DNA of 64,000 bases from Lysobacterales bacterium (GCA_022844165.1 JALHMH010000019.1:20740-84739); one strand, 5' to 3'; positions 44,212 to 53,361 are shown, numbered from the stretch's first letter. Numbers and translations are program-made. Notes: generated from the letters alone by a model not told the origin.

Positions 44212-44252
44212 ATCATAACCAGCGAGCGAAAATTTGTCCGGACAAATTTTCG
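44212..44252 (-). promoter_or_regulatory. Promoter with a perfect 26-bp palindromic operator upstream of DUF1838
   Basis: The palindrome CGAAAATTTGTCC|GGACAAATTTTCG (44227-44252) is perfect with no spacer. On the minus strand its CGGACA (44240-44235) can act as -35, followed by a 17-bp spacer and -10 TATGAT (44217-44212). A further GGAC-AA-GTCC lies beside it (44254-44263). The arrangement suits repression by a TetR-type dimer; no regulator gene is adjacent. Confidence 0.7.
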
Positions 44253-44357
44253 AGGACAAGTCCATGCTCTGGCCATTTGGCGTGGCGCGCTTTCGGTCAT
44301 TTGCAGAGAACGATCAAGACGAGCAAAAAATGGGAGTATGACGCGGGGGGGTGAGGA

Positions 44358-44510
44358 TCGGCGCTTACACGCCGCAAGGCGTGTAAGCGCCGAACGACCG
44401 GCGGCTGTGCCGCCTGGCCGGAAATGTGCGCAGCGCTCAATGGGGGGTGTGGCAAGTACGGTGTCGGGCGAAACCAGAATCGCTCGGCGGTCTGAGGCGA
44501 AGCTTGGCTC
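44358..44510 (-). repeat. Dispersed structured repeat, copy C
   Basis: The conserved part (44447-44510) is near-identical to copy B: GTGGCAAGTACGGTGTC is shared exactly, as is the 20-mer GCTCGGCGGTCTGAGGCGAA. Before it stand a perfect 16-bp hairpin with a GCAA tetraloop (44358-44393) and GGCGGC-TGT-GCCGCC (44400-44414), in the position of the two variable stems of copies B and D. The last hairpin is degraded (AAGCTT in place of GCCTC). Confidence 0.75.
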
Positions 44511-44615
44511 GTGTTTTTCGGGCTCGCCGAGTCGATCTCGCACGCACAGACTCTTCGATACGGCCCTGGCCGACTGCGGTCGAACGATCCAACGCGCCTG
44601 CGCAATCAAATTCGA

Positions 44616-44656
44616 TCCATCAAAAAGAAAACCCGCAGTCATGTGCGACTGCGGGT
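44616..44656 (-). terminator. Rho-independent terminator, minus strand
   Basis: ACCCGCAGTC pairs with GACTGCGGGT around a six-base loop (44631-44656), followed on the minus strand by TTTTCTTTTTG. It lies 160 bp downstream of the GNAT stop codon and isolates the DUF1838 promoter from read-through. Confidence 0.85.
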
Positions 44657-44815
44657 CCGCTCCTCCCCGGCCGGCGTACCGACGCGCGGATCATTCAAGA
44701 CTTCGGGCGTCCAGGACAAGCTGCGATGCAGCAAATGCGGTTGTGGCGTTTGTTGCCTGCGGTTTCCGTCGTCGCGACCAGGAAAAGTCCGAAAGGGTCG
44801 AAACGATCACGCGGA

Positions 44816-45271
44816 TCACAGAACTTGCTCCATCACTCGATAGCCAGAATCGGACATGCCGAGTCGTTGATAGGTTGTTTGCGCTGTCGTATTCAGAACT
44901 TCAACGTACAAACGCAGGCTGCGCGCGCCAGCGGCGCCTGCGGCGGTGGCAACGTGGCGATAGAGCGCGGAAAACACACCGCAGCGGCGTTTCGCAGGGC
45001 GCACGTACACGCTTTGGATCCACCAATAATCGCGGCAGTGCCAGTCGCTCCATTCTCGGGTCACTAACAGTGCACCAATCGTCCCGGTGCTATCCGCAGC
45101 CACGAAGTACTCACCGCGAGCTGGTTCGGCCAGCACAGCGGCGACGCCCGCCGTTGCCGTTGTGGCATCCAAGGTTCTGGTTTCGGTTTCCAATGCCATC
45201 GCAATATTGAATGCCGCGAGCGTGTCGATGTCGATGGCCTTGGCTGGACGGATGATGAATTGGTCTTCCAT
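44816..45271 (-). CDS. GNAT family N-acetyltransferase
   Basis: 151 aa from the ATG at 45271 (MEDQFIIRPAKAIDIDTLAAF); a start at 45313 would add 14 residues. The acetyl-CoA-binding motif is QSVYVRPAKRRCGVFSALYRHV, where RRCGVF replaces the usual R/Q-x-x-G-x-G/A, followed by LRLYVEVLNTTAQTTYQRLGM. The acceptor is unknown. It is divergent from the degQ-like gene with about 110 bp between starts. Confidence 0.82.
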   Translation of the reverse strand: MEDQFIIRPAKAIDIDTLAAFNIAMALETETRTLDATTATAGVAAVLAEPARGEYFVAADSTGTIGALLVTREWSDWHCRDYWWIQSVYVRPAKRRCGVFSALYRHVATAAGAAGARSLRLYVEVLNTTAQTTYQRLGMSDSGYRVMEQVL

Positions 45272-45381
45272 AGCGCGGAGCGTTTCTTGCTGGTCGTGGT
45301 CGGAGGCCTGCATGTTTTATGCTTGATTTGAATTCACTGCGCGCCGTCCCCAATTCGCGCAACGATTCACTGGAGAACACT

Positions 45382-46725
45382 ATGCGCTTGTTTTGTTCAA
45401 TCGGGCTGTTGCTCGCCGCCTCAATCGCTTCCGCTGCTCTCCCCGCGCAGATCGATGGACAACCGCTTCCATCCTTGGCGCCGATGGTCGAGCGCGTCAC
45501 GCCAGCGGTGGTGAACGTGTCGAGCAAGACACGTGTTCAAGTGCGCAACCCGTTCTTTGACGATCCCTTTTTTCGGCGTTTTTTCGACATGCCGAACGTG
45601 CCGCAGGAGCGTGTGCAGTCGTCCCTGGGTTCTGGCGTAATCGTCGATGCGGCGAGGGGCCTGGTGATCACCAATAACCACGTGATCGAACGGGCCGACG
45701 AAGTGAGCGTCACTCTGCACGATGGCCGTACGCTCCCTGCGGAGATCGTCGGGCGCGATCCGGATACGGATGTGGCGGTTGTTCGGGTCAAGCCTGAAAA
45801 CCTCACGGCTATCCCGTTGGCGCCGTCAGACAAACTGCGGGTGGGTGACTTTGTGGTGGCTATCGGCAATCCGTTCGGTTTGGGGCAAACGGTCACCAGC
45901 GGCATTGTCAGCGCACTGGGCCGCAGCGGGTTGCGCGGTTTGGGTTACCAGAATTTCATCCAGACCGATGCTTCGATTAATCCCGGCAATTCCGGTGGCG
46001 CGCTGGTCAACTTGCGCGGGGAACTGATCGGTATCAACACCGCGATCTTCAGTCCATCGGGCGGCAATGTGGGAATCGGCTTTGCGATTCCATCCGACCT
46101 GGCGCGAAACGTGATGAACCAGCTGATCGCGTTCGGCGAAGTCAAGCGCGGCTCGCTGGGCGTCGAAACACAGGACCTGGATGAGCGTCTTGCCCGTGCA
46201 CTGGGACTCAAACAAGGACGCGGTGCGGTGGTGACGCGTGTCGTCCCGGACTCGCCGGCAGAGACCGCGGGCCTGAAAACGGGCGATGTGATCACCGATA
46301 TCGACGGCAAGGCTATTGTTGGTGCCGATGCGTTGGCCAACACCGAGGGGTTATTGCCGATCGGGCGGCCATTGCCGATCCGACTGACGCGCAGCGGCAC
46401 GGAGCAAACGGTCAGTCTGACCCTGGTGGCTTCAAGTTCGCAGCAGCTCGGTGGCGATAAACTCGACCCACGGCTCACCGGCGCGCGCTTTGGCGAGTTG
46501 AGCCAGCGTGAAAAGCAAGCCGGCATCGTTGGCGTCAAGGTGTTGGAGGTGGCTGGCGCCAGTGCGGCGGCGCGTCGTGGGCTGGAAGCGGGCGACATTG
46601 TGTTCGGAGTCGATCGCTTCACCGTGGGCAGTCTGGCCGATCTGAGTAAGCGCATTGCCGGGCAGACGGCATTTACGTTCTCGTTGTACCGCGGTCGTCG
46701 CGCTTACTACCTGCCCATCGAATGA
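45382..46725 (+). CDS. degQ: Periplasmic serine endoprotease DegQ/DegP type
   Basis: The ATG at 45382 (GGAG upstream) gives 447 aa; the frame begins earlier but without a signal sequence. Signal peptide to about residue 20, protease triad H100 (TNNHVI), D130 (DPDTDVAVV), S204 (PGNSGGAL), then two PDZ domains (about 250-340 and 355-445). The short LA loop (NPFFDDPFFRRFFD) favours DegQ over DegP. It degrades or refolds misfolded envelope proteins. Coupled by ATGA to aroE. Confidence 0.93.
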   Translation: MRLFCSIGLLLAASIASAALPAQIDGQPLPSLAPMVERVTPAVVNVSSKTRVQVRNPFFDDPFFRRFFDMPNVPQERVQSSLGSGVIVDAARGLVITNNHVIERADEVSVTLHDGRTLPAEIVGRDPDTDVAVVRVKPENLTAIPLAPSDKLRVGDFVVAIGNPFGLGQTVTSGIVSALGRSGLRGLGYQNFIQTDASINPGNSGGALVNLRGELIGINTAIFSPSGGNVGIGFAIPSDLARNVMNQLIAFGEVKRGSLGVETQDLDERLARALGLKQGRGAVVTRVVPDSPAETAGLKTGDVITDIDGKAIVGADALANTEGLLPIGRPLPIRLTRSGTEQTVSLTLVASSSQQLGGDKLDPRLTGARFGELSQREKQAGIVGVKVLEVAGASAAARRGLEAGDIVFGVDRFTVGSLADLSKRIAGQTAFTFSLYRGRRAYYLPIE

Positions 46726-47510
46726 GCACGCGGCTGGCAGTATTTGGTCATCCGATCGCGCATTCGCGATCGCCGCTCATTCACCGGACGTTCGCGGCAC
46801 AAACGGGAATCGATCTGCGTTACGAGCCGATCGATTCGCCGCCCGAACGATTTGTCGAAGACCTGGGCGATTTCGATGGACTCGGCGCCAATGTCACTTT
46901 GCCGTTGAAGGGTTTGGCAGCGATGCAATGCGCACGGTTGAGCGAACGAGCACAGCGTGCCGGTGCGGTGAATACGCTCAAGCGCGAAACCAGCGGGTGG
47001 TACGGCGATAACACCGACGGGGACGGGTTGTGCGACGATCTGCGGCGGCTTGGCATTGAACTACCTGGGGCACTCGTGCTCGTGCTCGGTGCTGGTGGTG
47101 CGACGCGGGGCATTCTTGCCCCGCTGCTGGCGCAGGGCCCGAAGCAGCTGTCAATCGCCAATCGCACGCCGGAAGCCGCGCAACATCTGGCGGCGCAGTT
47201 TGCGGCGCTTGGGCCAGTCGCTGCCGTCGACCTGTGTTGCAGCAACGGCCCCTTTGACGTTGTCATCCATACGAGCGCGGCTTTTCATGCGGCGGGTGAA
47301 TTTGCGTTTCCGCATTCGGTCTTCGAAGACGCGATCGTGGTCGATTTGTCGTACGGAGCAGCGCATGCACCATTGCGCACGTTGGCATTCGCCAACAGGG
47401 CTCGCGCCGTGCACGATGGCCTGGGCATGCTCGTGGCGCAGGCCGCTCGTTCCTTCGAATGCTGGTTCGGCATCCGCCCCGATCCCTGGTCGGTTTACGA
47501 GACTCTGTAG
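46722..47510 (+). CDS. aroE: Shikimate dehydrogenase
   Basis: 262 aa. Substrate residues: HPIAHSRSPLIH, the catalytic Lys in GANVTLPLKG and Asp in NTDGDGL; NADPH-binding VLVLGAGGATRGILAPLL and SIANRTPE. It reduces 3-dehydroshikimate to shikimate in the aromatic amino-acid pathway. ATGA overlap with degQ suggests shared transcription, although the functions are unrelated. Confidence 0.94.
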   Translation: MSTRLAVFGHPIAHSRSPLIHRTFAAQTGIDLRYEPIDSPPERFVEDLGDFDGLGANVTLPLKGLAAMQCARLSERAQRAGAVNTLKRETSGWYGDNTDGDGLCDDLRRLGIELPGALVLVLGAGGATRGILAPLLAQGPKQLSIANRTPEAAQHLAAQFAALGPVAAVDLCCSNGPFDVVIHTSAAFHAAGEFAFPHSVFEDAIVVDLSYGAAHAPLRTLAFANRARAVHDGLGMLVAQAARSFECWFGIRPDPWSVYETL

Positions 47511-47565
47511 CTCGATCAACTAACCAGCGTATCCTCCGCGCCCTCGAACTTTCGGATGAACATCG

Positions 47566-48333
47566 ATGGTCTTGAACGCGGTGTGCGCTGCGATCACGGG
47601 TGGTGCGTCAGGTTTAGGTTTTGCCGTCGCCGAACGGCTGATCGCCGAAGGCGCGCAGGTCGCGCTGTTAGACGTGCAGGATGACAAGGGTCAGATTGCC
47701 GTCGCGCAACTCGGCGCCCGAGCACGGTTCTTTCGCGCGGATGTGACGAGCGAAGAAGGAATCGTCGAAACGCTGACGGGCGCCCAATCCGCGATGGGCG
47801 GATTGAACGCAGTGATCAACTGCGCTGGCATTTTGGGCGCAGGTCGCGTCATCGGCAAATCCGGGCCGATGGCACTGAGCAACTTCGAAACGACGATTCG
47901 CGTTAACTTGGTCGGCAGCTTCAACGTTGCCAAAGCGGGCGCTCATTTGATGCAGCACAATGCCGCTGGCGTCGATGGCGAACGCGGTATCGTGGTCAAT
48001 ACCGCATCGGTGGCCGCTTTCGAGGGGCAAATTGGTCAGGCGGCGTATTCGGCGAGTAAGGGCGGGGTGGTCGGCATGACGTTGCCGATGGCGCGGGAAC
48101 TGGCACGGTTTGGCGTGCGTGTTGTCACTATCGCACCAGGCATTTTTATGACGCCGATGGCCGGCGGCATGCCGCCAGATGTCAAGGCGTCGCTGGAAGC
48201 GATGGTGCCTTTCCCATCGCGTTTGGGCGAGCCGGCGGAATTCGCCGACGCGGTATGTTTTGCGCTGACCAACCGTTACCTCAACGGCACCACACTGCGC
48301 CTAGATGGCGCAGTCAGGCTACAGCCAAAATGA
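47566..48333 (+). CDS. Short-chain dehydrogenase, HSD10/3-hydroxy-2-methylbutyryl-CoA dehydrogenase type
   Basis: 255 aa. NAD-binding TGGASGLGFAVAERL, NCAGI, and the catalytic Ser/Tyr/Lys set in NTASVAAFEGQIGQAAYSASKGGVVGMTLPMAREL. The C-terminal IAPGIFMTPMAGGMPPDVKASLEAMVPFPSRLGEP is typical of the HSD17B10/FabG-like acyl-CoA enzymes used in isoleucine and branched-fatty-acid breakdown. Exact substrate is inferred. Same direction as aroE, 55 bp apart. Confidence 0.85.
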   Translation: MVLNAVCAAITGGASGLGFAVAERLIAEGAQVALLDVQDDKGQIAVAQLGARARFFRADVTSEEGIVETLTGAQSAMGGLNAVINCAGILGAGRVIGKSGPMALSNFETTIRVNLVGSFNVAKAGAHLMQHNAAGVDGERGIVVNTASVAAFEGQIGQAAYSASKGGVVGMTLPMARELARFGVRVVTIAPGIFMTPMAGGMPPDVKASLEAMVPFPSRLGEPAEFADAVCFALTNRYLNGTTLRLDGAVRLQPK

Positions 48334-48427
48334 TCCTGGCCCGTTGGCTAAGGCAGACCAATTGCCGAAAAAGTAAGCAGTATCAATTGTTTGAAAATTC
48401 GAATCAGCGGTTAACTGAGGTTTTTCG

Positions 48428-48994
48428 ATGAAAGCCACCGAAATCAAGCGCGGTACCGTCGTCGAGCATTTGGGCAAGTTCTGGATGGTGCGCGATGTCG
48501 AACGCAGCGCCCCCACCGGGCGCGGCGGCAACACCACATTCCGTTTCTGGCTGTACCAGGTCGGTGCCGAGATCAAACTCGATTTGAGCCTGCGTGCCGA
48601 CGATGAAATGACGGAAGCTGAGCTCAGCAAACGCGATGCGGCGTTTTCGTACATGGACGGCGACAACTATGTCTTCATGGACAACGAGGATTACACCCAG
48701 TACACGCTGTCACCCGCCCTGGTCGGCGAACTGCCACAGTATTCGGTGGATGGCAATTTACCGGATTTGAAGCTGCTCCTGATCGATGGCGAGCCGGTGG
48801 GGCTGCAACTGCCGCAGTCGGTGGAGTTGGAGGTTGTCGACACGGCCCCCTACGTCAAAGGCGCCAGCGCCACCGGTCGCGCCAAACCGGCGAAGTTATC
48901 GACTGGCCTTGAAGTCTCCGTGCCGGAGTACGTCGAAAACGGCACGCGAATTCGCGTCAACACGGAAACCGGCGAATACACGGGCAGAGCGTGA
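48428..48994 (+). CDS. efpL: Elongation factor P-like protein EfpL (YeiP)
   Basis: 188 aa with the three-domain EF-P fold: KOW-like start (MKATEIKRGTVVEHLGKFWMVRDVE), middle OB domain and C-terminal OB domain (GLEVSVPEYVENGTRIRVNTETGEY). The tip loop reads SAPTGRGGNT, so the position that is a modified Lys in bacterial EF-P is Arg, as in EfpL/YeiP. These proteins relieve ribosome stalling at specific motifs without modification. A TGAGG ribosome site precedes the ATG. No EpmA or EpmB gene is nearby. Confidence 0.92.
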   Translation: MKATEIKRGTVVEHLGKFWMVRDVERSAPTGRGGNTTFRFWLYQVGAEIKLDLSLRADDEMTEAELSKRDAAFSYMDGDNYVFMDNEDYTQYTLSPALVGELPQYSVDGNLPDLKLLLIDGEPVGLQLPQSVELEVVDTAPYVKGASATGRAKPAKLSTGLEVSVPEYVENGTRIRVNTETGEYTGRA

Positions 48995-49044
48995 GTGATC
49001 TCGGCGCCGATGGCCATCAGCGCTGTTGCTTTCGCGCGAGCGCT

Positions 49045-49557
49045 TTAAGAACCCGCCAGCCATGCGCGTGCGCGTAGCCAGTCGCGCTGCACAGTTCGGA
49101 CATCGACGTCGAGTGCGGCAGCGGTTGTTGCTGTGTCGAGGCCGGCATATACCCGCAGCTCGAGCATTTTGGCCAATCTGGGATCCGCACGTTCCAGCGC
49201 CTGTAGCCGCTGTTCGAAGTCCAGCCAGGCGTCTGGATCCACGCTGATGGCCTGATCGCCAGCGTCAAGTTCAACTTTTTGCCCGTAGCGCTTCCCGGCA
49301 CTACGAGCGCGGCAATCGTCGATCAACACGTGGCGCATGGTGCGGGCCCACAATGACACCAGGTGCTCGTCGTCTGCAGGTCCACAATCAGCGCCGGCCA
49401 GGCGCAGGTAGGCCTCATTGACCAGAGCCGTGGGCGTCAGCGTTCGCTCCTGGTTGCCTAGTTGCCGTGCGGCGATCCGTTTGATGCGCGCATAGAGCGC
49501 ATCCAGACCCGTCAGCCGGGTTGACCCTTTGTGCGTTGACACTGCGTTTTGCTGCAT
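49045..49557 (-). CDS. ECF-type sigma factor, first paralogue
   Basis: The ATG at 49557 with a strong GGAGGAG site gives 170 aa. Region 2: RTLTPTALVNEAYLRLAG and the LWARTMRHVLIDDCRARSAGKR helix; region 4: MLELRVYAGLDTATTAAALDVDVRTVQRDWLRARAWLAGS. It shares RTVQRDWLRARAWLA exactly with the sigma factor at 53.4 kb. No anti-sigma gene is next to it. It is divergent from the secreted CARDB-like protein, which is the obvious target. Confidence 0.88.
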   Translation of the reverse strand: MQQNAVSTHKGSTRLTGLDALYARIKRIAARQLGNQERTLTPTALVNEAYLRLAGADCGPADDEHLVSLWARTMRHVLIDDCRARSAGKRYGQKVELDAGDQAISVDPDAWLDFEQRLQALERADPRLAKMLELRVYAGLDTATTAAALDVDVRTVQRDWLRARAWLAGS

Positions 49558-49735
49558 GGCGACTCCTCCAGTCCTCGGGTTCTTAAGAAGTCGTCGTCGA
49601 GTTCGCCAGACCGCCACACAGCTGAAGACGAGGCACGAAAGTGCCAGCTGGTTGGCAATCGTTGCGATCGAGTGGCGGGTTACTGCGCGCAATGGCGACT
49701 TAGTGATGACGCGCAATCTCATCCAGGAGTTCAAA

Positions 49736-50644
49736 GTGAAACGTCTGAAAGAAGTGCTGCTATCGATATTCGTGGGTTCGCTTTGGGTCGTCACCGCGGC
49801 GCAAGCGCAAAGTGCGCAGCCCAACCTGAGCGTCACGGAGTTCCACTACACGCAGAGCAGCGCCAGTGCGCTCGATCTTCGTCCCGGGCCATACCTGCTC
49901 GAACTTCGGCGGCAATCCGATGGTAGCCACCTCGGCCGTCTGCGCGGTCCGCGCAACGAATGGGTGGCAGAATCGCTGCAATTCGTCGGTTCGGTGTGTC
50001 CCGGCAGCACGCTCAGTATCGCCCCCCTGGCTGGAGTGCCCTCCAGCAATGGCGTTCGACTGGTACTAAATGCAGGCAATGCGTGCCGTGCAGAAGCTAT
50101 GTTGCCGATTCTGGGTTTGACGTCTATCAACGTGACCCACGGCGAGCCCCAATGTGATCCGATTGAAGAGGTCGCTGGCTTGTTCTCTTCCAACGACGGT
50201 CCGGCGTGCTCGGTAGAGGAAGAACCAGAATTGCCGATTGCAATTGCCAAGCCGGATCTAAAACCCGGGCCGCGCATCACCATCGGCTCGCGTACTTTTT
50301 TATGGCCCGATCGTGTGGTCCTGGATGCCAGCCGCGCAGTTGCCAAGGTCAACGGTCGCTGCATTTTTGATTATGGTTATGAGATCGAGAATCGCGGCCG
50401 CGTGACGTCGACTCCGACCGACGCTAGCCTGCTGCTGGATCAACGACTTGGATTGCAGTTGGATCGGCGTGCCCTGGCTTCCATCAGCCCTGGCGCTATA
50501 CAACGCGTGTCGGGTCAATTCGCTTTGCCGACCGGGCGTTGGTTGATATTGGCGCACGCCGATGCCGACGATCGAGTTGGCGAATGGGCTGGCCGCAACA
50601 ATGTCCGCGCTTTGCGTATCCAGGTAACCGGGGACTGCGGTTAG
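49736..50644 (+). CDS. Secreted protein with C-terminal CARDB-like domain
   Basis: 302 aa from the GTG at 49736 (AGGAG 6 bp upstream); longer starts exist in frame. Signal peptide KRLKEVLLSIFVGSLWVVTAAQAQ. Residues about 20-170 include paired cysteines (SVCPG, GNACRAE, QCDP, PACSV). Residues ~185-300 resemble a CARDB/Ig-like domain: DLKPGPRITIGSRTFLWPDRVVLD and FDYGYEIENRGRVTS, ending in ADADDRVGEWAGRNNVRALRIQV. Function unknown, possibly extracellular binding. The last 4 bp overlap the convergent Ser/Thr kinase gene. Confidence 0.7.
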   Translation: MKRLKEVLLSIFVGSLWVVTAAQAQSAQPNLSVTEFHYTQSSASALDLRPGPYLLELRRQSDGSHLGRLRGPRNEWVAESLQFVGSVCPGSTLSIAPLAGVPSSNGVRLVLNAGNACRAEAMLPILGLTSINVTHGEPQCDPIEEVAGLFSSNDGPACSVEEEPELPIAIAKPDLKPGPRITIGSRTFLWPDRVVLDASRAVAKVNGRCIFDYGYEIENRGRVTSTPTDASLLLDQRLGLQLDRRALASISPGAIQRVSGQFALPTGRWLILAHADADDRVGEWAGRNNVRALRIQVTGDCG

Positions 50645-53361
50645 TCCGTCAACGTCCGGGAGCGGGCGCGCGCTAGCTTTTCGCGCGCCATGCTCGCTTC
50701 CGGACCCAGTGTTTCGAGCAACGCTGCGGCGCGCGCGAAGGCCTCGCGAGCAGCGTCCGGCGACGCCCGGCGCAACCAAATCTCGCCGAGGACACGTTCG
50801 GCTTCGGCGTGCTCAAGTTGCGCATTCGGCAGAAGCGTAAAGCCGGCCAAGGCGGCAGTAATCGATTCTAACGCAGCCGCCTGATCGCCTGATTTTAACA
50901 AGCACTCGGCTTGCCAGCGTAGCGCTTCCGCGCGCCGCCCGTCGCGTTCCTCACTCACCAGTTCTCGCCAATGGTCGAGCGCCTCGCGACAACCACCGAG
51001 AGTGAACTCGGCTCTTGTGAGGTTCTTGAGAATAGGAAACCGCCAATAGCGACTCGATTCGGGCAACGCCGCGATCCCTGCGGCAAAGCTTCGTGCAGCA
51101 TCCTGTGTCAGCCCCTGTGCAAGTTGCGAACGGCCCAGGGCGTTCCAAACCGTGGCCACCCGCTGGTGTACTTCGCCATGGGTTTTCTGCTGAATCGCCA
51201 ATGCTCGCTGCTGTGCAGCCTGAGCATCCACGGCGCGGCCCATCTCAAGCAGCAGGTTGCCGTAATTGCTGAGCACTATGCCAACGTAGGGATGATGGCT
51301 GCCGCGGCTTTGTGTCAGACCTGCGATAGCCACCTCGAACAGGTCTTTCGCAGCGTCTAAACGTCCCTGGGCGCGCAACAAACTGGCCAGGTCGGCGCGC
51401 ACCTCCGCCAGTCGCGGGTGACTCGGTGGCAGATCGGTTTCCATCAGAGCCAGTGCTTCGCGGAGTAGCTCTTCGGCGCCCGGCAGATCGTCCTCGCCGC
51501 GTACGATCGACGCCAGCTGAATCAGGCTTTCGGCCACGTCGGGATGGCGCGCTGGCAATGATTGGCGCCGCAGATCGAGCGCATTTTGCGCCAGCGACAA
51601 CGCCTCTGGCCATTGATCCTGTCGCGTTTTCAATCCCGACAGCAGATACATCGTGGACGCCTGGTCCACTGCACTGCTATGGACGGCAAAGATATCGAGG
51701 GCACGACGCAGGTGGTCCTCGGCAGTGGTCAGTTGCCCATTGAGCGACAGCACGCGGCCGAGGCTGCGATCGATTCTTGCAGCTAACAATGATCGATTCA
51801 TGTTCTCGTGCAGCAACGTCTGAGCGCGTTCCAGCAGTTCGCGCGCTTGTTTGTAGTCGCCCAGCGCGAAGTACACGTCGGCCACCGTCAACAGCAGTTC
51901 AGCGCGCACGTCCGGCTGCGAGGTGAGTTCGCGGTCGATGTCGCCAAAGCTGCGTTCCAGCAGTTGACTGACACTCAACGGCTTGCCGCCGCTGACATCG
52001 GGGTCGATGCCGGAGAACAGGCGTTGCACCAGGCTCTGAACCTGACGCGCCTTGTCAGCCTCGGCGCGCGCCCGATCACGCTCGCGCTCTAATGCGGCCG
52101 ATTGCGTCAGCAGGGTGGCGACATAGCCGATAACGAACAGCGTCGTCGTCAACGCAAAGCCGATACCCACTGGATGGCGGCGGAGGAAACGTCGGCTGCG
52201 ATAGGCCAGCGAGTCCGGTTTGGCCAACAACGGCAGCCCGGCGCGTGAGCGCTCAAGATCGGCGATCAGCGCATCGACACTCGGGTAGCGCCGGTCGATA
52301 TTCTTTTCGATGGCCTTGGCGACTATCAGCTCCAGATCGCCGCGCAACAATCGACGCAGCGCGGTCGGCGATGAACTGCGTTGTGCGGCCAGTTGCCCCA
52401 TGCCGATTTCCGCGCGTTGCGACATCGGCGCCGGATGTGAATCGACAATGGCCCGCTCAATCTCCGCGGGGCTGCCGGCCTTGACCGGTTGGGCGCGACA
52501 ACCGCACAACAGCTCGTACAACAAGATCCCCAGCTGATACACATCGCTTGCGGTGCCGACAGACTCGCCGCGCGCTTGTTCCGGAGATGCGTATTCCGGC
52601 GTGAACATACGTTGCTCAAGGCGCGTGGCCATCGGATCGCCGCCATCGTCGTCGAGCACTTTGGCGATACCAAAATCGAGCAGTTTCACGCACCCGTCGT
52701 TGCGCACCAGGATGTTCGCCGGTTTCAGGTCGCGATGAACGATCAGCACACGATGGGCATGCGCGACGGCACGGGCGACTTCGATGAAGGTATCGATGCG
52801 CGAAGACAGGTTCAGGCACTGCCGATCGCAGTAACGATCGATGCGTTCACCTTCTACGTACTCCATCACGAGGTAATGGCGAATGCCGTCGAAACCACCG
52901 TCAAGCAGGCCGGCAATGCTGGGATGGTTGAGCCGCGCCAGAATCTGGCGTTCCTGCACGAAACGTCGCGCAAAGTCGCCGTCGCCATATCCAACGCGGA
53001 TCATCTTCAGCGCGCCGACTTGAGCGAACCCGGCATCGTCTCGCACAACTCTGTAGACCTCGCCCATGCCGCCGGTGCCAAGCGGTTCGAGCACGCGCCA
53101 TGCGCCGATGCGGTCAGGTGGCGTACCGCCCGGCGCATCGATCCACGCGTCCAACATCGCGGCTGCGGCGGCCGCGTTGAGTTCCAAAGGATCGGTGGCA
53201 GCGTCGGCATAGCGCAGTAGTTCTGCTACCTCGGCGCGCAGTTCCACTTCAGCAATGCCGTCGAGAAAGTTCCTGCGCTCGGCAGGCTTCAGGTCGAGCG
53301 CTGCATCCAACAGTGCATCCACCTCAGCGCGACGATCGATGGGCACGGTCACGCTCGGCAT
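50641..53361 (-). CDS. Transmembrane Ser/Thr protein kinase with C-terminal TPR domain
   Basis: 906 aa. Kinase domain about 85-365: glycine loop LGTGGMGEVYRV, K119 (GALKMI), catalytic loop HRD211-LKPANIL, DFG 229-231 and SPEQARGE. A TM follows near 395-412 (GIGFALTTTLFVIGYVATLL). The rest (about 430-900) is TPR-type repeats, one pattern being LSLAQNALDLRRQSLPARHPDVAESLIQLASI. The N-terminal ~80 residues have a helical segment. With the TM the TPRs would lie in the periplasm, sensing peptides or proteins. The ECF sigma gene is 58 bp upstream on the same strand, a pairing known in several phyla where the kinase activates the sigma factor. Confidence 0.92.
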   Translation of the reverse strand: MPSVTVPIDRRAEVDALLDAALDLKPAERRNFLDGIAEVELRAEVAELLRYADAATDPLELNAAAAAAMLDAWIDAPGGTPPDRIGAWRVLEPLGTGGMGEVYRVVRDDAGFAQVGALKMIRVGYGDGDFARRFVQERQILARLNHPSIAGLLDGGFDGIRHYLVMEYVEGERIDRYCDRQCLNLSSRIDTFIEVARAVAHAHRVLIVHRDLKPANILVRNDGCVKLLDFGIAKVLDDDGGDPMATRLEQRMFTPEYASPEQARGESVGTASDVYQLGILLYELLCGCRAQPVKAGSPAEIERAIVDSHPAPMSQRAEIGMGQLAAQRSSSPTALRRLLRGDLELIVAKAIEKNIDRRYPSVDALIADLERSRAGLPLLAKPDSLAYRSRRFLRRHPVGIGFALTTTLFVIGYVATLLTQSAALERERDRARAEADKARQVQSLVQRLFSGIDPDVSGGKPLSVSQLLERSFGDIDRELTSQPDVRAELLLTVADVYFALGDYKQARELLERAQTLLHENMNRSLLAARIDRSLGRVLSLNGQLTTAEDHLRRALDIFAVHSSAVDQASTMYLLSGLKTRQDQWPEALSLAQNALDLRRQSLPARHPDVAESLIQLASIVRGEDDLPGAEELLREALALMETDLPPSHPRLAEVRADLASLLRAQGRLDAAKDLFEVAIAGLTQSRGSHHPYVGIVLSNYGNLLLEMGRAVDAQAAQQRALAIQQKTHGEVHQRVATVWNALGRSQLAQGLTQDAARSFAAGIAALPESSRYWRFPILKNLTRAEFTLGGCREALDHWRELVSEERDGRRAEALRWQAECLLKSGDQAAALESITAALAGFTLLPNAQLEHAEAERVLGEIWLRRASPDAAREAFARAAALLETLGPEASMAREKLARARSRTLTD

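Larger units (their letters stand above)
44180..44815. other. 636-bp intergenic region between DUF1838 and GNAT genes
   Basis: No convincing gene. From left to right it holds the DUF1838 promoter/operator palindrome, repeat copy C with a 16-bp GNRA hairpin, about 110 bp of unassigned sequence and a strong minus-strand terminator. A Cys-rich open frame near 44720-44790 (plus strand) has no start with a ribosome site and is rejected. Confidence 0.6.

Noticed and set aside
44511..44843. Plus-strand frame with CSKCGCGVCC, zinc-finger-like
   Set aside because: The start lies inside the repeat tail with no ribosome site, it crosses a minus-strand terminator and overlaps the GNAT end; the Cys run is probably chance.
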